Made by a program: the position numbers and the translations under genes. Below are positions 50,048 through 59,590 of a stretch of DNA of 64,000 nucleotides, piece after piece (within the stretch, counting starts at the first letter, position 1; every line of letters begins with the position of its first letter). The notes below the pieces were generated by a model. It made no database searches. It was not told the DNA's origin and worked only from the letters and a program-made list of their open reading frames with translations. The DNA is from Saccharomyces paradoxus (Eukaryota; Ascomycota; Saccharomycetes; Saccharomycetales; Saccharomycetaceae), in contig NC_047499.1 in the NCBI RefSeq assembly GCF_002079055.1, positions 744,001 to 808,000 of the forward strand. Direction: 5' to 3'.

Positions 50048-50438
50048 GAGGTAAACATTATGAGAAACTATCTATCTCTATTTTGTTTAACTGTTATCCT
50101 TTGATGGCTGAATTGTAATTTTACTAAGAAAAGGAGAGGAAAATGACGCGCATATATTCTTTTAATACATTTACAATATGTTCTTAATCATTTCTATAAT
50201 AATGTATAGTCTACTCATTTATAATGTATAATAATCCTTTTTGTTTCTTTTCCATGTAAGGTTTTTTGTTTTTGGCAGTCCATGAGGTTTCAAATATTGG
50301 ATAAAGAAGGAACTCCGCACTGTAATACGGGGCAGGAAACTAGCTTAGCCGATGTTAATAGGAAAAACATCCAATTAGAAACTTCAATTTGCTCGTGTTC
50401 GTGAAAGCAAAACTTCCTAGAGACACTACTGTAAGGAC
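50048..50438. other. RSN1-PPA2 spacer
   Basis: AT-rich 3' flank of RSN1 and PPA2 promoter. A 71-codon minus frame at 50290-50505 overlaps the PPA2 start and is not credible. Confidence 0.4.
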
Positions 50439-51371
50439 ATGAGCTTACTACGAATGAATGCTTTGATAGGCAAAAGTAGGTCAATAGATCGATTAAAACA
50501 AACATTGAATATTCTATCCGTTCGTAATCATAAACAGTTCAGCACCATTCAACAAGGCAGCAAATATACCCTCGGGTTCAAGAAATACGTAACATTATCA
50601 AATGGAGAGATTGGTTCTTTTTTTCATGATGTACCTTTGGATTTGAATGAACATGAAAAGACTGTAAATATGATAGTTGAAGTGCCAAGATGGACAACTG
50701 GTAAATTTGAAATATCTAAAGAACTCAGATTCAATCCGATCGTCCAAGACACCAAGAATGGTAAGCTTAGATTTGTGAACAATATTTTTCCTTATCACGG
50801 CTATATACACAACTATGGAGCTATCCCACAAACATGGGAAGATCCAACAATTGAGCACAAACTGGGAAATGGTGACGTGGCTTTGAAAGGTGATAATGAT
50901 CCCCTTGATTGCTGCGAAATCGGTTCTGATGTTTTGGAAATGGGTTCCATAAAAAAGGTCAAGGTGTTAGGATCACTGGCTTTGATTGACGATGGAGAAT
51001 TGGATTGGAAAGTAATAGTAATCGATGTAAACGATCCTTTATCGTCTAAAATAGATGATTTAGAAAAAGTTGAGGAGTACTTGCCTGGAATTTTAGATGC
51101 GACTAGAGAGTGGTTTAGAAAGTATAAGGTTCCGGCAGGGAAGCCGTTAAATAGCTTTGCCTTTCGCGAACAATATCAAAATTCCAACAGCACCATCCAG
51201 ACTATAAAGGATTGCCATAACTCGTGGAGGAGACTCATTTCAGGATCGTTCCAGGATAAATACGACAACTTGCCTATTACAGAAAGGGCTGGTAATGGTG
51301 TCACACTTGAAGATAGCGCTAAACCCTCATCTAAAATACCAACTGATGTCCAGAAATGGTATTACGTTTAA
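50439..51371 (+). CDS. PPA2: Mitochondrial inorganic pyrophosphatase Ppa2
   Basis: A 310-residue protein, the same length as S. cerevisiae Ppa2. A basic presequence (MSLLRMNALIGKSRSIDRLK) targets it to the mitochondrial matrix. The family I pyrophosphatase signature DNDPLD is at residues 152-157, with metal ligands among its aspartates. Conserved EVPRWT and KPLNSF blocks flank it. The enzyme hydrolyses pyrophosphate from mitochondrial biosynthesis and is required for mitochondrial genome maintenance and respiration. The cytosolic paralogue is Ipp1. Confidence 0.97.
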   Translation: MSLLRMNALIGKSRSIDRLKQTLNILSVRNHKQFSTIQQGSKYTLGFKKYVTLSNGEIGSFFHDVPLDLNEHEKTVNMIVEVPRWTTGKFEISKELRFNPIVQDTKNGKLRFVNNIFPYHGYIHNYGAIPQTWEDPTIEHKLGNGDVALKGDNDPLDCCEIGSDVLEMGSIKKVKVLGSLALIDDGELDWKVIVIDVNDPLSSKIDDLEKVEEYLPGILDATREWFRKYKVPAGKPLNSFAFREQYQNSNSTIQTIKDCHNSWRRLISGSFQDKYDNLPITERAGNGVTLEDSAKPSSKIPTDVQKWYYV

Positions 51372-51663
51372 GATAGGGATATTACTTTTGAAAGAGAATG
51401 TTTAGATAAGGACCTGCTTTATATATTTACGTAATCTCCGCTCTATTGAATGTTGGTCGCTTGCTGTTTGCGAATGTTTGATAAGAAACTTGGAGCTTAT
51501 ATTCATCGTTTCAATGACATCGTGTTGAAAGTTTGAATTTCTCAGGCTTCGACCATCAGCTTCAAAAATAAATTGAGAACGAGATAATAATGATTTTAGT
51601 TTTGATAAATTTTATAAAGAATTTTTAGAATGATTTATTGGTTTTTTTGAAGCTGATGGTTGT

Positions 51664-53004
51664 TTATTTTTGTTCTCCTAGAAACATCCTGCGGAAGTCA
51701 TCATTGGACATCTGCTCTCGTTCGTTAGGAAGTTTTTTCTTCGCTTGAAGATTTCGTCTCTTTTGCGACACGTTTACACAACTAGGTTTGGAAATTTTTA
51801 CGTTGTGATTTCGTTGGTTGCTATGGTACCTTTTCATGTCATTAATTGTACCTGAACGTATTATCTTTCCTTGAAATTGAGATCCGTTTAGTCCCATTAG
51901 CATCTTTGCTGCCAATTTCTTATCTGTAAATATAATAATGGCAGCATTAAAGTCGCTAACGAGAAGAACTTTCTTAATATCTTTTTTATCAACGTCTATT
52001 TCCTCCTGAAGAAATTGGCAGATTAAGCTTGGTGAAACCTTATCTGAAAGTGGAAATAGGCATATCAGTGTCTCTAGCTCTTTGCTGTTACGCGATGCAA
52101 GGAGCCTTTTGACTTCGTTTCTTTCTAAAAATGGTTTTTTATCCGCCAAGGAAACAGAAATTTCCCTATTGCCCAACGAACTTCCATTCATTTGAAGGGC
52201 CTCTTCAGCAGAATCTTTTTTTTCGAAAACTATAAATGCACAACAGTTATTGAAACTGTGCTCTTTTTGTCCTGCAGGTATATTGATTTTTTCAATGGAG
52301 CCGAATCGTTCAAACGAATCGCTCAGAAGGTTCTCGTCGAGCAATTCTGTATTCAGATTTCGTACAATAATCTCTCGCCCCTCTAGTGTGGCAGAATCAG
52401 TCCGTTTCGACTTTTCTAGCGGATTAGAAACCTTAGTAATCAATGTATAACCTTCTATTTCAAGTCCATTCAATTTTTCCACACAATTGTTTGCATCTTC
52501 TTTAGAAGTAACATCTATATAGGCGAATCTTCTGCTTGTATTGAACCGTAAACTAGGAAGCCGTACACTAAGGACAACGATACTAATATCTTGAAACAGA
52601 CCTCTGATATCTCTTTGAGTGTAATTCGGGGGGAAATTAGTCATCCACAATGTGCATTCTGTTAAGTGAGATACTGTAATTTCATTTTGACCTATAATTT
52701 TGTGTGTTTTGGTTATTGCAGCAACGGCTCCATCATATCTGGCAAATTCAATACGTGCAAAGCGAAACCTCTTCATGAGCGAATCTGCCACATCAACGTG
52801 TATAATAGGGCCACAATCTTTAAAGTACTTATAGACTTTGTTTTGGTTATAGCTCTTGGGCAAATTTTTGACTAGTACAGTTGTTAATTCTCTATTTCTA
52901 GTTGAAGCTTCGTTTGCCTTCTTAGAAGTTAATTCCGCGGCTGCTGGGGATTCTTCATCTGGTGGTCGTTTTGAGTCCGGCCTAACGTAATGTGCATACT
53001 CCAT
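51664..53004 (-). CDS. PRP24: U6 snRNP annealing factor Prp24
   Basis: A 446-residue protein (444 in S. cerevisiae). Four RNA-recognition-motif domains can be placed at about residues 41-115, 117-195, 210-290 and 300-375, with RNP motifs such as TVLVKNLP, IIVRNLN and RRFAYIDV. The C-terminus carries the conserved box SNDDFRRMFLGEQK, which contacts Lsm proteins on U6. Prp24 binds U6 snRNA and promotes U4/U6 pairing when the spliceosome is recycled. The gene is essential in S. cerevisiae. It diverges from TMA23 over 234 bases. Confidence 0.95.
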   Translation of the reverse strand: MEYAHYVRPDSKRPPDEESPAAAELTSKKANEASTRNRELTTVLVKNLPKSYNQNKVYKYFKDCGPIIHVDVADSLMKRFRFARIEFARYDGAVAAITKTHKIIGQNEITVSHLTECTLWMTNFPPNYTQRDIRGLFQDISIVVLSVRLPSLRFNTSRRFAYIDVTSKEDANNCVEKLNGLEIEGYTLITKVSNPLEKSKRTDSATLEGREIIVRNLNTELLDENLLSDSFERFGSIEKINIPAGQKEHSFNNCCAFIVFEKKDSAEEALQMNGSSLGNREISVSLADKKPFLERNEVKRLLASRNSKELETLICLFPLSDKVSPSLICQFLQEEIDVDKKDIKKVLLVSDFNAAIIIFTDKKLAAKMLMGLNGSQFQGKIIRSGTINDMKRYHSNQRNHNVKISKPSCVNVSQKRRNLQAKKKLPNEREQMSNDDFRRMFLGEQK

Positions 53005-53119
53005 TAGTACAGTTGTAAAATGGATATGTGGGTATGCTTATCGCTGGCAATCTTGTTTCAGTGAATATAAAGGGTATTCAATGTTGTCACAAATCTGTCA
53101 TTTTTATTAAGTTCCCGCC

Positions 53120-53141
53120 TGAAAAAATTTTTAGCGATGAC
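53120..53141 (+). promoter_or_regulatory. RRPE and PAC-like motifs before TMA23
   Basis: TGAAAAAATTTTT at 53120-53132 fits the ribosomal RNA processing element (TGAAAAATTTT, with one extra A). GCGATGAC at 53134-53141 matches seven of eight bases of the PAC core GCGATGAG. The pair lies about 100 bases upstream of the TMA23 ATG and marks ribosome biogenesis genes (Stb3 and Dot6/Tod6 binding). It also lies 120 bases from PRP24 in the other direction. Confidence 0.6.
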
Positions 53142-53238
53142 TTTAAAAAAGATAGTAATAACACACTTTACAGTTCATTAAAATAGTATACGTAGGAAGT
53201 TCAGTGACACAAGGGGGAATATTGTCGAAATAAATCAG

Positions 53239-53874
53239 ATGGATAGCAAAGAATATCTTATATCGTATGGTTGGAAAGAAGGAGAAGCGTTCAAAGAAGG
53301 TGGTTTGAAAAGGCCCATACTGGTAAAGCACAAGAGAGATAAGAAGGGATTGGGCAATGCCCCTGGTGGGAATGATGGTGAAGCATGGTGGGAAAGACTG
53401 TTTGATGGACATCTGAAGAACTTGGATGTAAGTACTGATTCGAATAATGGCAGTATTAAGTTTACTCAGAATGAGGCAGTTGTTTCTGCTGTATCGAAAA
53501 GTAGCTCACCTTTATACAGATGGTTCGTAAAAGGGGAAGGTTTGAAAGGAACCATCGCTAACCTTGGCAAAAAGGAAGAAACCAATTTTGTTATATCCAG
53601 CGCAAGTTCGAGTAAAGCGAAGAAGAAGAGAAATAGGAGTGATGATTATGATGATGATAAGGCCAAGAGAAAGAAGTTGAAAAAAGCTAAAAGGAGCAGT
53701 AACGATGGGAAGAGTAAAAAGGAGAAAAAAAGTAAGAAGGAGAGTAAAAAAGCAAAGAAAAGTAAGCATAACAGTAATGGAGGTGATAAATCAAAGCATA
53801 GAAAGGATAAAAAGTCCAAAAAGCATAAAAGGGAAGAAATTCCAACTAAAAAAGATAAAAAGGAGCATATATGA
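53239..53874 (+). CDS. TMA23: Nucleolar G-patch protein Tma23
   Basis: A 211-residue protein, the length of S. cerevisiae Tma23. The N-terminus holds a G-patch-like segment (YLISYGWKEGEAFKEGGLK, about residues 6-24, ending near KKGLG at 37). The C-terminal half (about 115-211) is almost entirely Lys/Arg/Ser/Glu, giving a strong nucleolar signal. Tma23 is nucleolar, required for efficient 18S rRNA processing, and was found associated with ribosomes. The promoter carries RRPE and PAC-like motifs, as expected for this role. Confidence 0.95.
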   Translation: MDSKEYLISYGWKEGEAFKEGGLKRPILVKHKRDKKGLGNAPGGNDGEAWWERLFDGHLKNLDVSTDSNNGSIKFTQNEAVVSAVSKSSSPLYRWFVKGEGLKGTIANLGKKEETNFVISSASSSKAKKKRNRSDDYDDDKAKRKKLKKAKRSSNDGKSKKEKKSKKESKKAKKSKHNSNGGDKSKHRKDKKSKKHKREEIPTKKDKKEHI

Positions 53875-54072
53875 TGATTGTAGTCTAATGTGTAAATATA
53901 TATCCGTAAAAAGTCTTTCCAAACATTTGAGTTTGTATTTTTTTTAATTTTGTGTTTTGTTTTGTTTTTTTAATTTTCCGTGTTATGATTCTGAATACCT
54001 AAATTAGAAGAACATCTTAAAATGAGTATATTTATTGTTACATATGTTGATATTAAAAGGAGGTGAATCTTT

Positions 54073-55170
54073 TTAAGATTCACCATTAGGCAGCTCTATG
54101 AGACAGTCATCCAACTCATAATCAGAAATCTCATTCTCATCCGCTAAGTAGCCTTTAACCTGGAAAAACGTTCTTTTGTTTAGAGCATCTTCTGTCTCTT
54201 CACGATTTAAGCATTGTAGCTTGGATTTATCCTTTGATGTCAACCGCTTATCTTTCAGTAACTTTTCCACAGGTATATAATCTTCTCTTGTTTTGCTTAA
54301 TAACTCCTTCAAATATGAACTAGTCTTCTTTGGCTGGTTATACTTTTTCAGAATATGCTTGGGCAATTTAAATTTCCTTTTTTTAAACTTTTCTGGAATA
54401 TCGTTAAATAACTCCAACGATTTCATATAGATTTCCGTCATATCCTCATTCATTTCACATCCTCTTGAAATCAAGTCATGATATCTGAATTTGATTCGTC
54501 GATTGGCCTGCATGGGCTCGTCGTCTATCTGGTTCACCCTTATATTATTAGAGTGAGTATCTTGCCTCACATCGAATTCGTTCTCCTTGGCTATTTTATC
54601 ATGCAACCCTTCGAATAAGCTATCTAGTTTAACTAAGATATTCTGGGATATTTCAGTCGGTATGTTCATTCCATCCACATCTAGAGTGACATCATGCTCC
54701 AGGGCTGACTTAGAGAGATATTTTTGCCATTGAGCATCTAGTTCAACTCTCATCATATCTGAGGCGTGAATTAGAGCCCTATTTGAGACCTCCCCCGGCT
54801 GTACGCTTACGTTTTCGATACCTTCCGGTATATCTTCATATAATTTGTCTACACTAGGATCAATGATAGTATTAGGATTCGGCCAGCTCGTCCAGTTATC
54901 CTTAATTTGGGTCTTTACAAACTGGTTTACTTCATAAAAATGTTTCTTTTCATTTGCCCTGTATAATAGTCTCTTCAAGAGATATGCAGAGTATAAATGC
55001 AACGAAAGGTCGACGCTATGTGAGTGTTCTAAAGAGTCTAGTAATTCATTTGCAGATTTTAAAGTCTCTTTGTTAGCGGTTGTGGTAGTAAGCTCAGATC
55101 CCCGTATAATATTTTCGATAGGAGCATCGATCTGAGTTTCAATTTGACTTTCTTCGTCAAAATCACTCAT
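54073..55170 (-). CDS. RRN9: RNA polymerase I upstream activating factor subunit Rrn9
   Basis: A 365-residue protein from the ATG at 55170 (MSDFDEESQIETQ), the known length. The frame is open 24 codons further upstream to a TTG only, and that segment does not resemble Rrn9. Rrn9 is a subunit of UAF (Rrn5, Rrn9, Rrn10, histones H3/H4, Uaf30), which binds the upstream element of the 35S rDNA promoter and contacts TBP. The N-terminal Rrn9 domain covers about residues 50-110 (LYSAYLLKRLLYRANEKKHFY). The C-terminus is charged with a final acidic segment (DENEISDYELDDCLIEL). Confidence 0.94.
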   Translation of the reverse strand: MSDFDEESQIETQIDAPIENIIRGSELTTTTANKETLKSANELLDSLEHSHSVDLSLHLYSAYLLKRLLYRANEKKHFYEVNQFVKTQIKDNWTSWPNPNTIIDPSVDKLYEDIPEGIENVSVQPGEVSNRALIHASDMMRVELDAQWQKYLSKSALEHDVTLDVDGMNIPTEISQNILVKLDSLFEGLHDKIAKENEFDVRQDTHSNNIRVNQIDDEPMQANRRIKFRYHDLISRGCEMNEDMTEIYMKSLELFNDIPEKFKKRKFKLPKHILKKYNQPKKTSSYLKELLSKTREDYIPVEKLLKDKRLTSKDKSKLQCLNREETEDALNKRTFFQVKGYLADENEISDYELDDCLIELPNGES

Positions 55171-55612
55171 CAAATACCCCACGTAATGTTTATTCTCAGA
55201 TATACTCCGTCGTCCCGAAATCAACACAGTTTTATAATGCAACTGTTAAATGTCTAAAGAGAAAAAAGCCACCGACACATTAATATTTTTACCTTTACGG
55301 TTAAACCTGAGTGTGATTCTTGTATCTGAGCAATCTTCGAACACGAAAGGCCTTTTTGTTTATTTTGAAGAAGAAAAATATTTTAGTGAAAAATTATGGA
55401 AATTATTATAAATCTTCTCAAGTGAAGTATGACAATAAGAAAAATGTGGTGCTTCAAAAGATAAAGATATTTGAAGAATGACTGAGCAGGAGCTCACGCA
55501 ATTTCAACAATAAAAGCCTATCTACGAACACCGATAACGAAAAAAGTTATAAAAAAGTATTCTTGTCATATACAAACAATAATGATCAAATGATTGATGT
55601 TGGTTATATAAT
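55171..55612. other. RRN9 promoter and URA10 3' flank
   Basis: AT-rich spacer. No gene or RNA was recognised. Confidence 0.4.
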
Positions 55613-56994
<1,382 letters not shown>

Positions 56995-57066
56995 AGGTCC
57001 CACCCGGATTCGAACTGGGGTTGTTCGGATCAGAACCGAAAGTGATAACCACTACACTATAGGACC
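56995..57066 (-). tRNA. tQ(CUG): tRNA-Gln (anticodon CTG)
   Basis: A 72-nt intronless tRNA on the minus strand, GGTCCTATAG to GGGACC plus discriminator T. The anticodon loop reads TTCTGAT, anticodon CTG, decoding CAG. The acceptor stem and a fully paired anticodon stem (TTCGG with CCGAA) are seen. The T stem has one A-C mismatch (CCCAG against CCGGG). By synteny this is tQ(CUG)M, known in S. cerevisiae as CDC65, the only gene there for this isoacceptor and essential. The B box GTTCGAATCC is intact. A T-run terminator follows. Confidence 0.95.
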
Positions 57067-57327
57067 ATTTTCTTCTGATGTTATGGTACACTAAAACACA
57101 TGGTGTAATGGAACCTACTCTATGAAGAAGCTGCTTTATTCTAGCAATATTGCAAATAAAAGAGCATTATCGAGTATAGAAAAACTGTATACACTGACAA
57201 GTCTTGAGGTCCTACGTCTGATAAACAAAGAATAGTGAGTATAAAGATTACAGTAGACATTCTCCTCATGATTTTAGGTATGTAAAGGCAACTGAGGATT
57301 CGCACAATACTGCTACCGATTTACTCT
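57067..57327. other. Spacer between tRNA-Gln and fossil delta
   Basis: No gene and no LTR sequence that I can name. Confidence 0.4.
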
Positions 57328-57653
57328 TTGTCGAGCAAAAATCGACTATCGTCCACTTATTAGTCGCCACTTCGCCAGGATATTGCCATGTACGGTGTGA
57401 AAGAGGAAAAACACCATAGGACCAGTATAACTATATAAATACCGTCAACTTAATGGAATTTAGAACTCAATTATTGATAATGTCATAGAATAACGAACGA
57501 AGAGGTATGAAAAGTATCTGTAATATTATGTGGAGTTTCTTGCGGACCCCTGTATCCTTGAAGAGAATTTGTAGTATATTCTCTATTCCTTATATTATCC
57601 CCTTTATCAACAATGTGATCCCAACAATTATTTCCATATTCACCCATTTCTCA
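57328..57653 (+). mobile_element. Fossil solo delta LTR (Ty1/Ty2 type)
   Basis: About 326 bp aligning along its length with the delta LTR as I remember it. It begins TGTCGAG, then a segment resembling the delta start (AAATCGACTATCGTCCAC), a block GTACGGTGT, ATTGATAATGTCATAG, and AGTATATTCTCTATTCC, and ends CACCCATTTCTCA. No internal Ty sequence adjoins it, so it is a solo LTR. It lies about 260 bases upstream of tRNA-Gln, inside the Ty1 integration zone. It is strongly diverged, so old, and no flanking five-base duplication is left. Confidence 0.85.
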
Positions 57654-57990
57654 AGATTGATCCCTGTTCTAACGGTGAGAACATTGGATTGATATTCTCT
57701 GCCAACTTGGATTTTGAAAGAAAACGTACCTAACAATTCGCCTCTTTTTTTTGAGGCCGTTTCTTCGTATAGTCGTCATCGATGGGATAATCGTTTAAAA
57801 AGTAATATATTTTTCATCAATTTCATTCATGATTTCTTTTTCATGTATATATATATATATATGTGTAGATACATATAACAATATAAATAAGTTGTGAAAT
57901 AAATATGTCGCAGAAAGGAACTTGGCTTAAGATTTTATTGTTTCTGATATTTTTAGTTTTGACAATTTTGGACAATTAACACCAATATTT
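57654..57990. other. Spacer between fossil delta and SCS7
   Basis: AT-rich, with a TATATATATATATATATG microsatellite at about 57846-57862. It includes the 3' flank of SCS7. No gene is seen. Confidence 0.4.
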
Positions 57991-59145
57991 TTATTCATAT
58001 TTCATCTTGGACAATGGGGCATCAGGACCTAAGTAGGTACCAAAAACTTCGTCCCAAAACCAGGAAGTGACACCAAATCCCAATTGGTAGTTCTTGTAAT
58101 GATGTTCCAAGTGGTATTTTTTTAATTTACGCATGAAGGGAGGCAATTTGGAGTGGTGTAAGAAGAAATGACATTCATCATAACAAACATAACCGAAAAG
58201 GCCACCAGCAAAACCAGCGTAAGCCCAATAAAGTGGCAGCAGAGCAAACACCAACTTGTAAAATGGAGCACAAAGAATAACGAATAAAGTAGGTGGCATA
58301 ACTAAACGGTACTTGTCCATGGGCAAGTAATGGTGGCAACCATGTAGTAGAAAATGAGTGGCGAATGCAATGTTACTTTCAGGCAACCAATCATCGAAAT
58401 GAAATAGAAAACGGTGAAGGCCGTATTCAATCAAAGTCCAAACAAAGACACCGACACAGAACAAGAAACATGCAAATAACTGATTCATGTTCTTTAAAGC
58501 AACGCCCATGTGGTACACAACCACGGGCAACCAAGCAATTGGAACAACCCACCAAGCTGTTTTAGTTAAGGGTTCCAAGAAATTACCAAACAACGGAGCA
58601 GACCCCTTACCGTAATGTCTTGGTCTGTGAATTTGGTCAACGTAAAAATCCTTCTTGAAATCACTACGCAGGATCTGCATCAACAGAGGACGGTTCAAAT
58701 CCAAAAATTTGTGTTTTTTGTAGTCATTACTGTAGTCCGTGGCAATACTTAGTTTCTCCTCGGTGGGCAACTCCTTCACAAAAGTAGTGGAGTCGAACTC
58801 GGTACCGTCAGCAGACAACTGTACTTCGACCTTATGGTTTTTGTTAGTCAACAACCTTGCCGCCTCTTCGTCAGTGGCCAAGTAACCAATTAAATATTCG
58901 TCCTCGAGGATTTCATAAGCGGAATCGCTGTGTTCATGCACATCAGAGTCTTTCATGATCTCAGTAATGTCCTTACCGGCATAGTCCAAAATGGACTCGT
59001 CACCACCAGGGTGTTCGCTTAAGAACTTGGTCACGTCATAAATTTTCCTGTTCTGATAAGTGACCCAGCAGTCCTTGGCAGTATTGTGTTCTGCTACCGT
59101 CTTCTTTGAAAACAACTCCAAAGTTTTGGAAGTATTGGTCGACAT
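57991..59145 (-). CDS. SCS7: Sphingolipid alpha-hydroxylase Scs7
   Basis: A 384-residue enzyme from the ATG at 59145 (MSTNTSKTLELFSKK), the known length; the frame is open 15 codons upstream to a GTG only. It adds the 2-hydroxyl group to the very-long-chain fatty acid of ceramide in the ER. The N-terminal cytochrome b5 domain has the heme motif HPGG at residues 45-48 and a second histidine near residue 72. The C-terminal fatty-acid hydroxylase domain has clustered histidines HRFLFH, HGCHHYLP, HFFLHHSKLP and HLEHHY that bind the di-iron centre, with four hydrophobic segments around them. Confidence 0.96.
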   Translation of the reverse strand: MSTNTSKTLELFSKKTVAEHNTAKDCWVTYQNRKIYDVTKFLSEHPGGDESILDYAGKDITEIMKDSDVHEHSDSAYEILEDEYLIGYLATDEEAARLLTNKNHKVEVQLSADGTEFDSTTFVKELPTEEKLSIATDYSNDYKKHKFLDLNRPLLMQILRSDFKKDFYVDQIHRPRHYGKGSAPLFGNFLEPLTKTAWWVVPIAWLPVVVYHMGVALKNMNQLFACFLFCVGVFVWTLIEYGLHRFLFHFDDWLPESNIAFATHFLLHGCHHYLPMDKYRLVMPPTLFVILCAPFYKLVFALLPLYWAYAGFAGGLFGYVCYDECHFFLHHSKLPPFMRKLKKYHLEHHYKNYQLGFGVTSWFWDEVFGTYLGPDAPLSKMKYE

Positions 59146-59590
59146 CCTCGTTACTAGTTCTAAATTATTACTGCTTTCACCACCTGCCACGAAAACAATA
59201 GAAAAAAAAAGACAATAGACACAATAGCTTCTACTGTCTAATACCCTCTGTTCTTATACGGTTTTAAATTGAAAAAAAAATTAACTGCGAAAAGATGTCG
59301 CACGTCAGTAAATCCGCGCAAAAACCCGTTATATTTCCAACGTCGTGCGGTAGTTTCTGCGGGAACGGCCCCGCGGATAAGGCACGTTTTCTTCCGGCCG
59401 CAGATAGCTCTTTATCAAAAGTAAGACTGTTTTCGGCTATTGTATTATGAGAAGTTTGGCGTTTGTCCAACCTTCTATTGTTGTTCTGGGGAAGTAATTT
59501 TTAGAGAACGTAGTTTGGTGAGCATGAAGCTGCTCTTTTGTGTATGTACGTGTGATGTGTATATGTCTATGTATGCAGCGCTGAAGCCTT
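59146..59590. other. SCS7 promoter and ZDS1 3' flank
   Basis: Spacer with a GC-rich patch (ACGGCCCCGCGGATAAGG) near 59364-59382 and a run of A near 59270-59280. No gene is supported. Confidence 0.4.
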
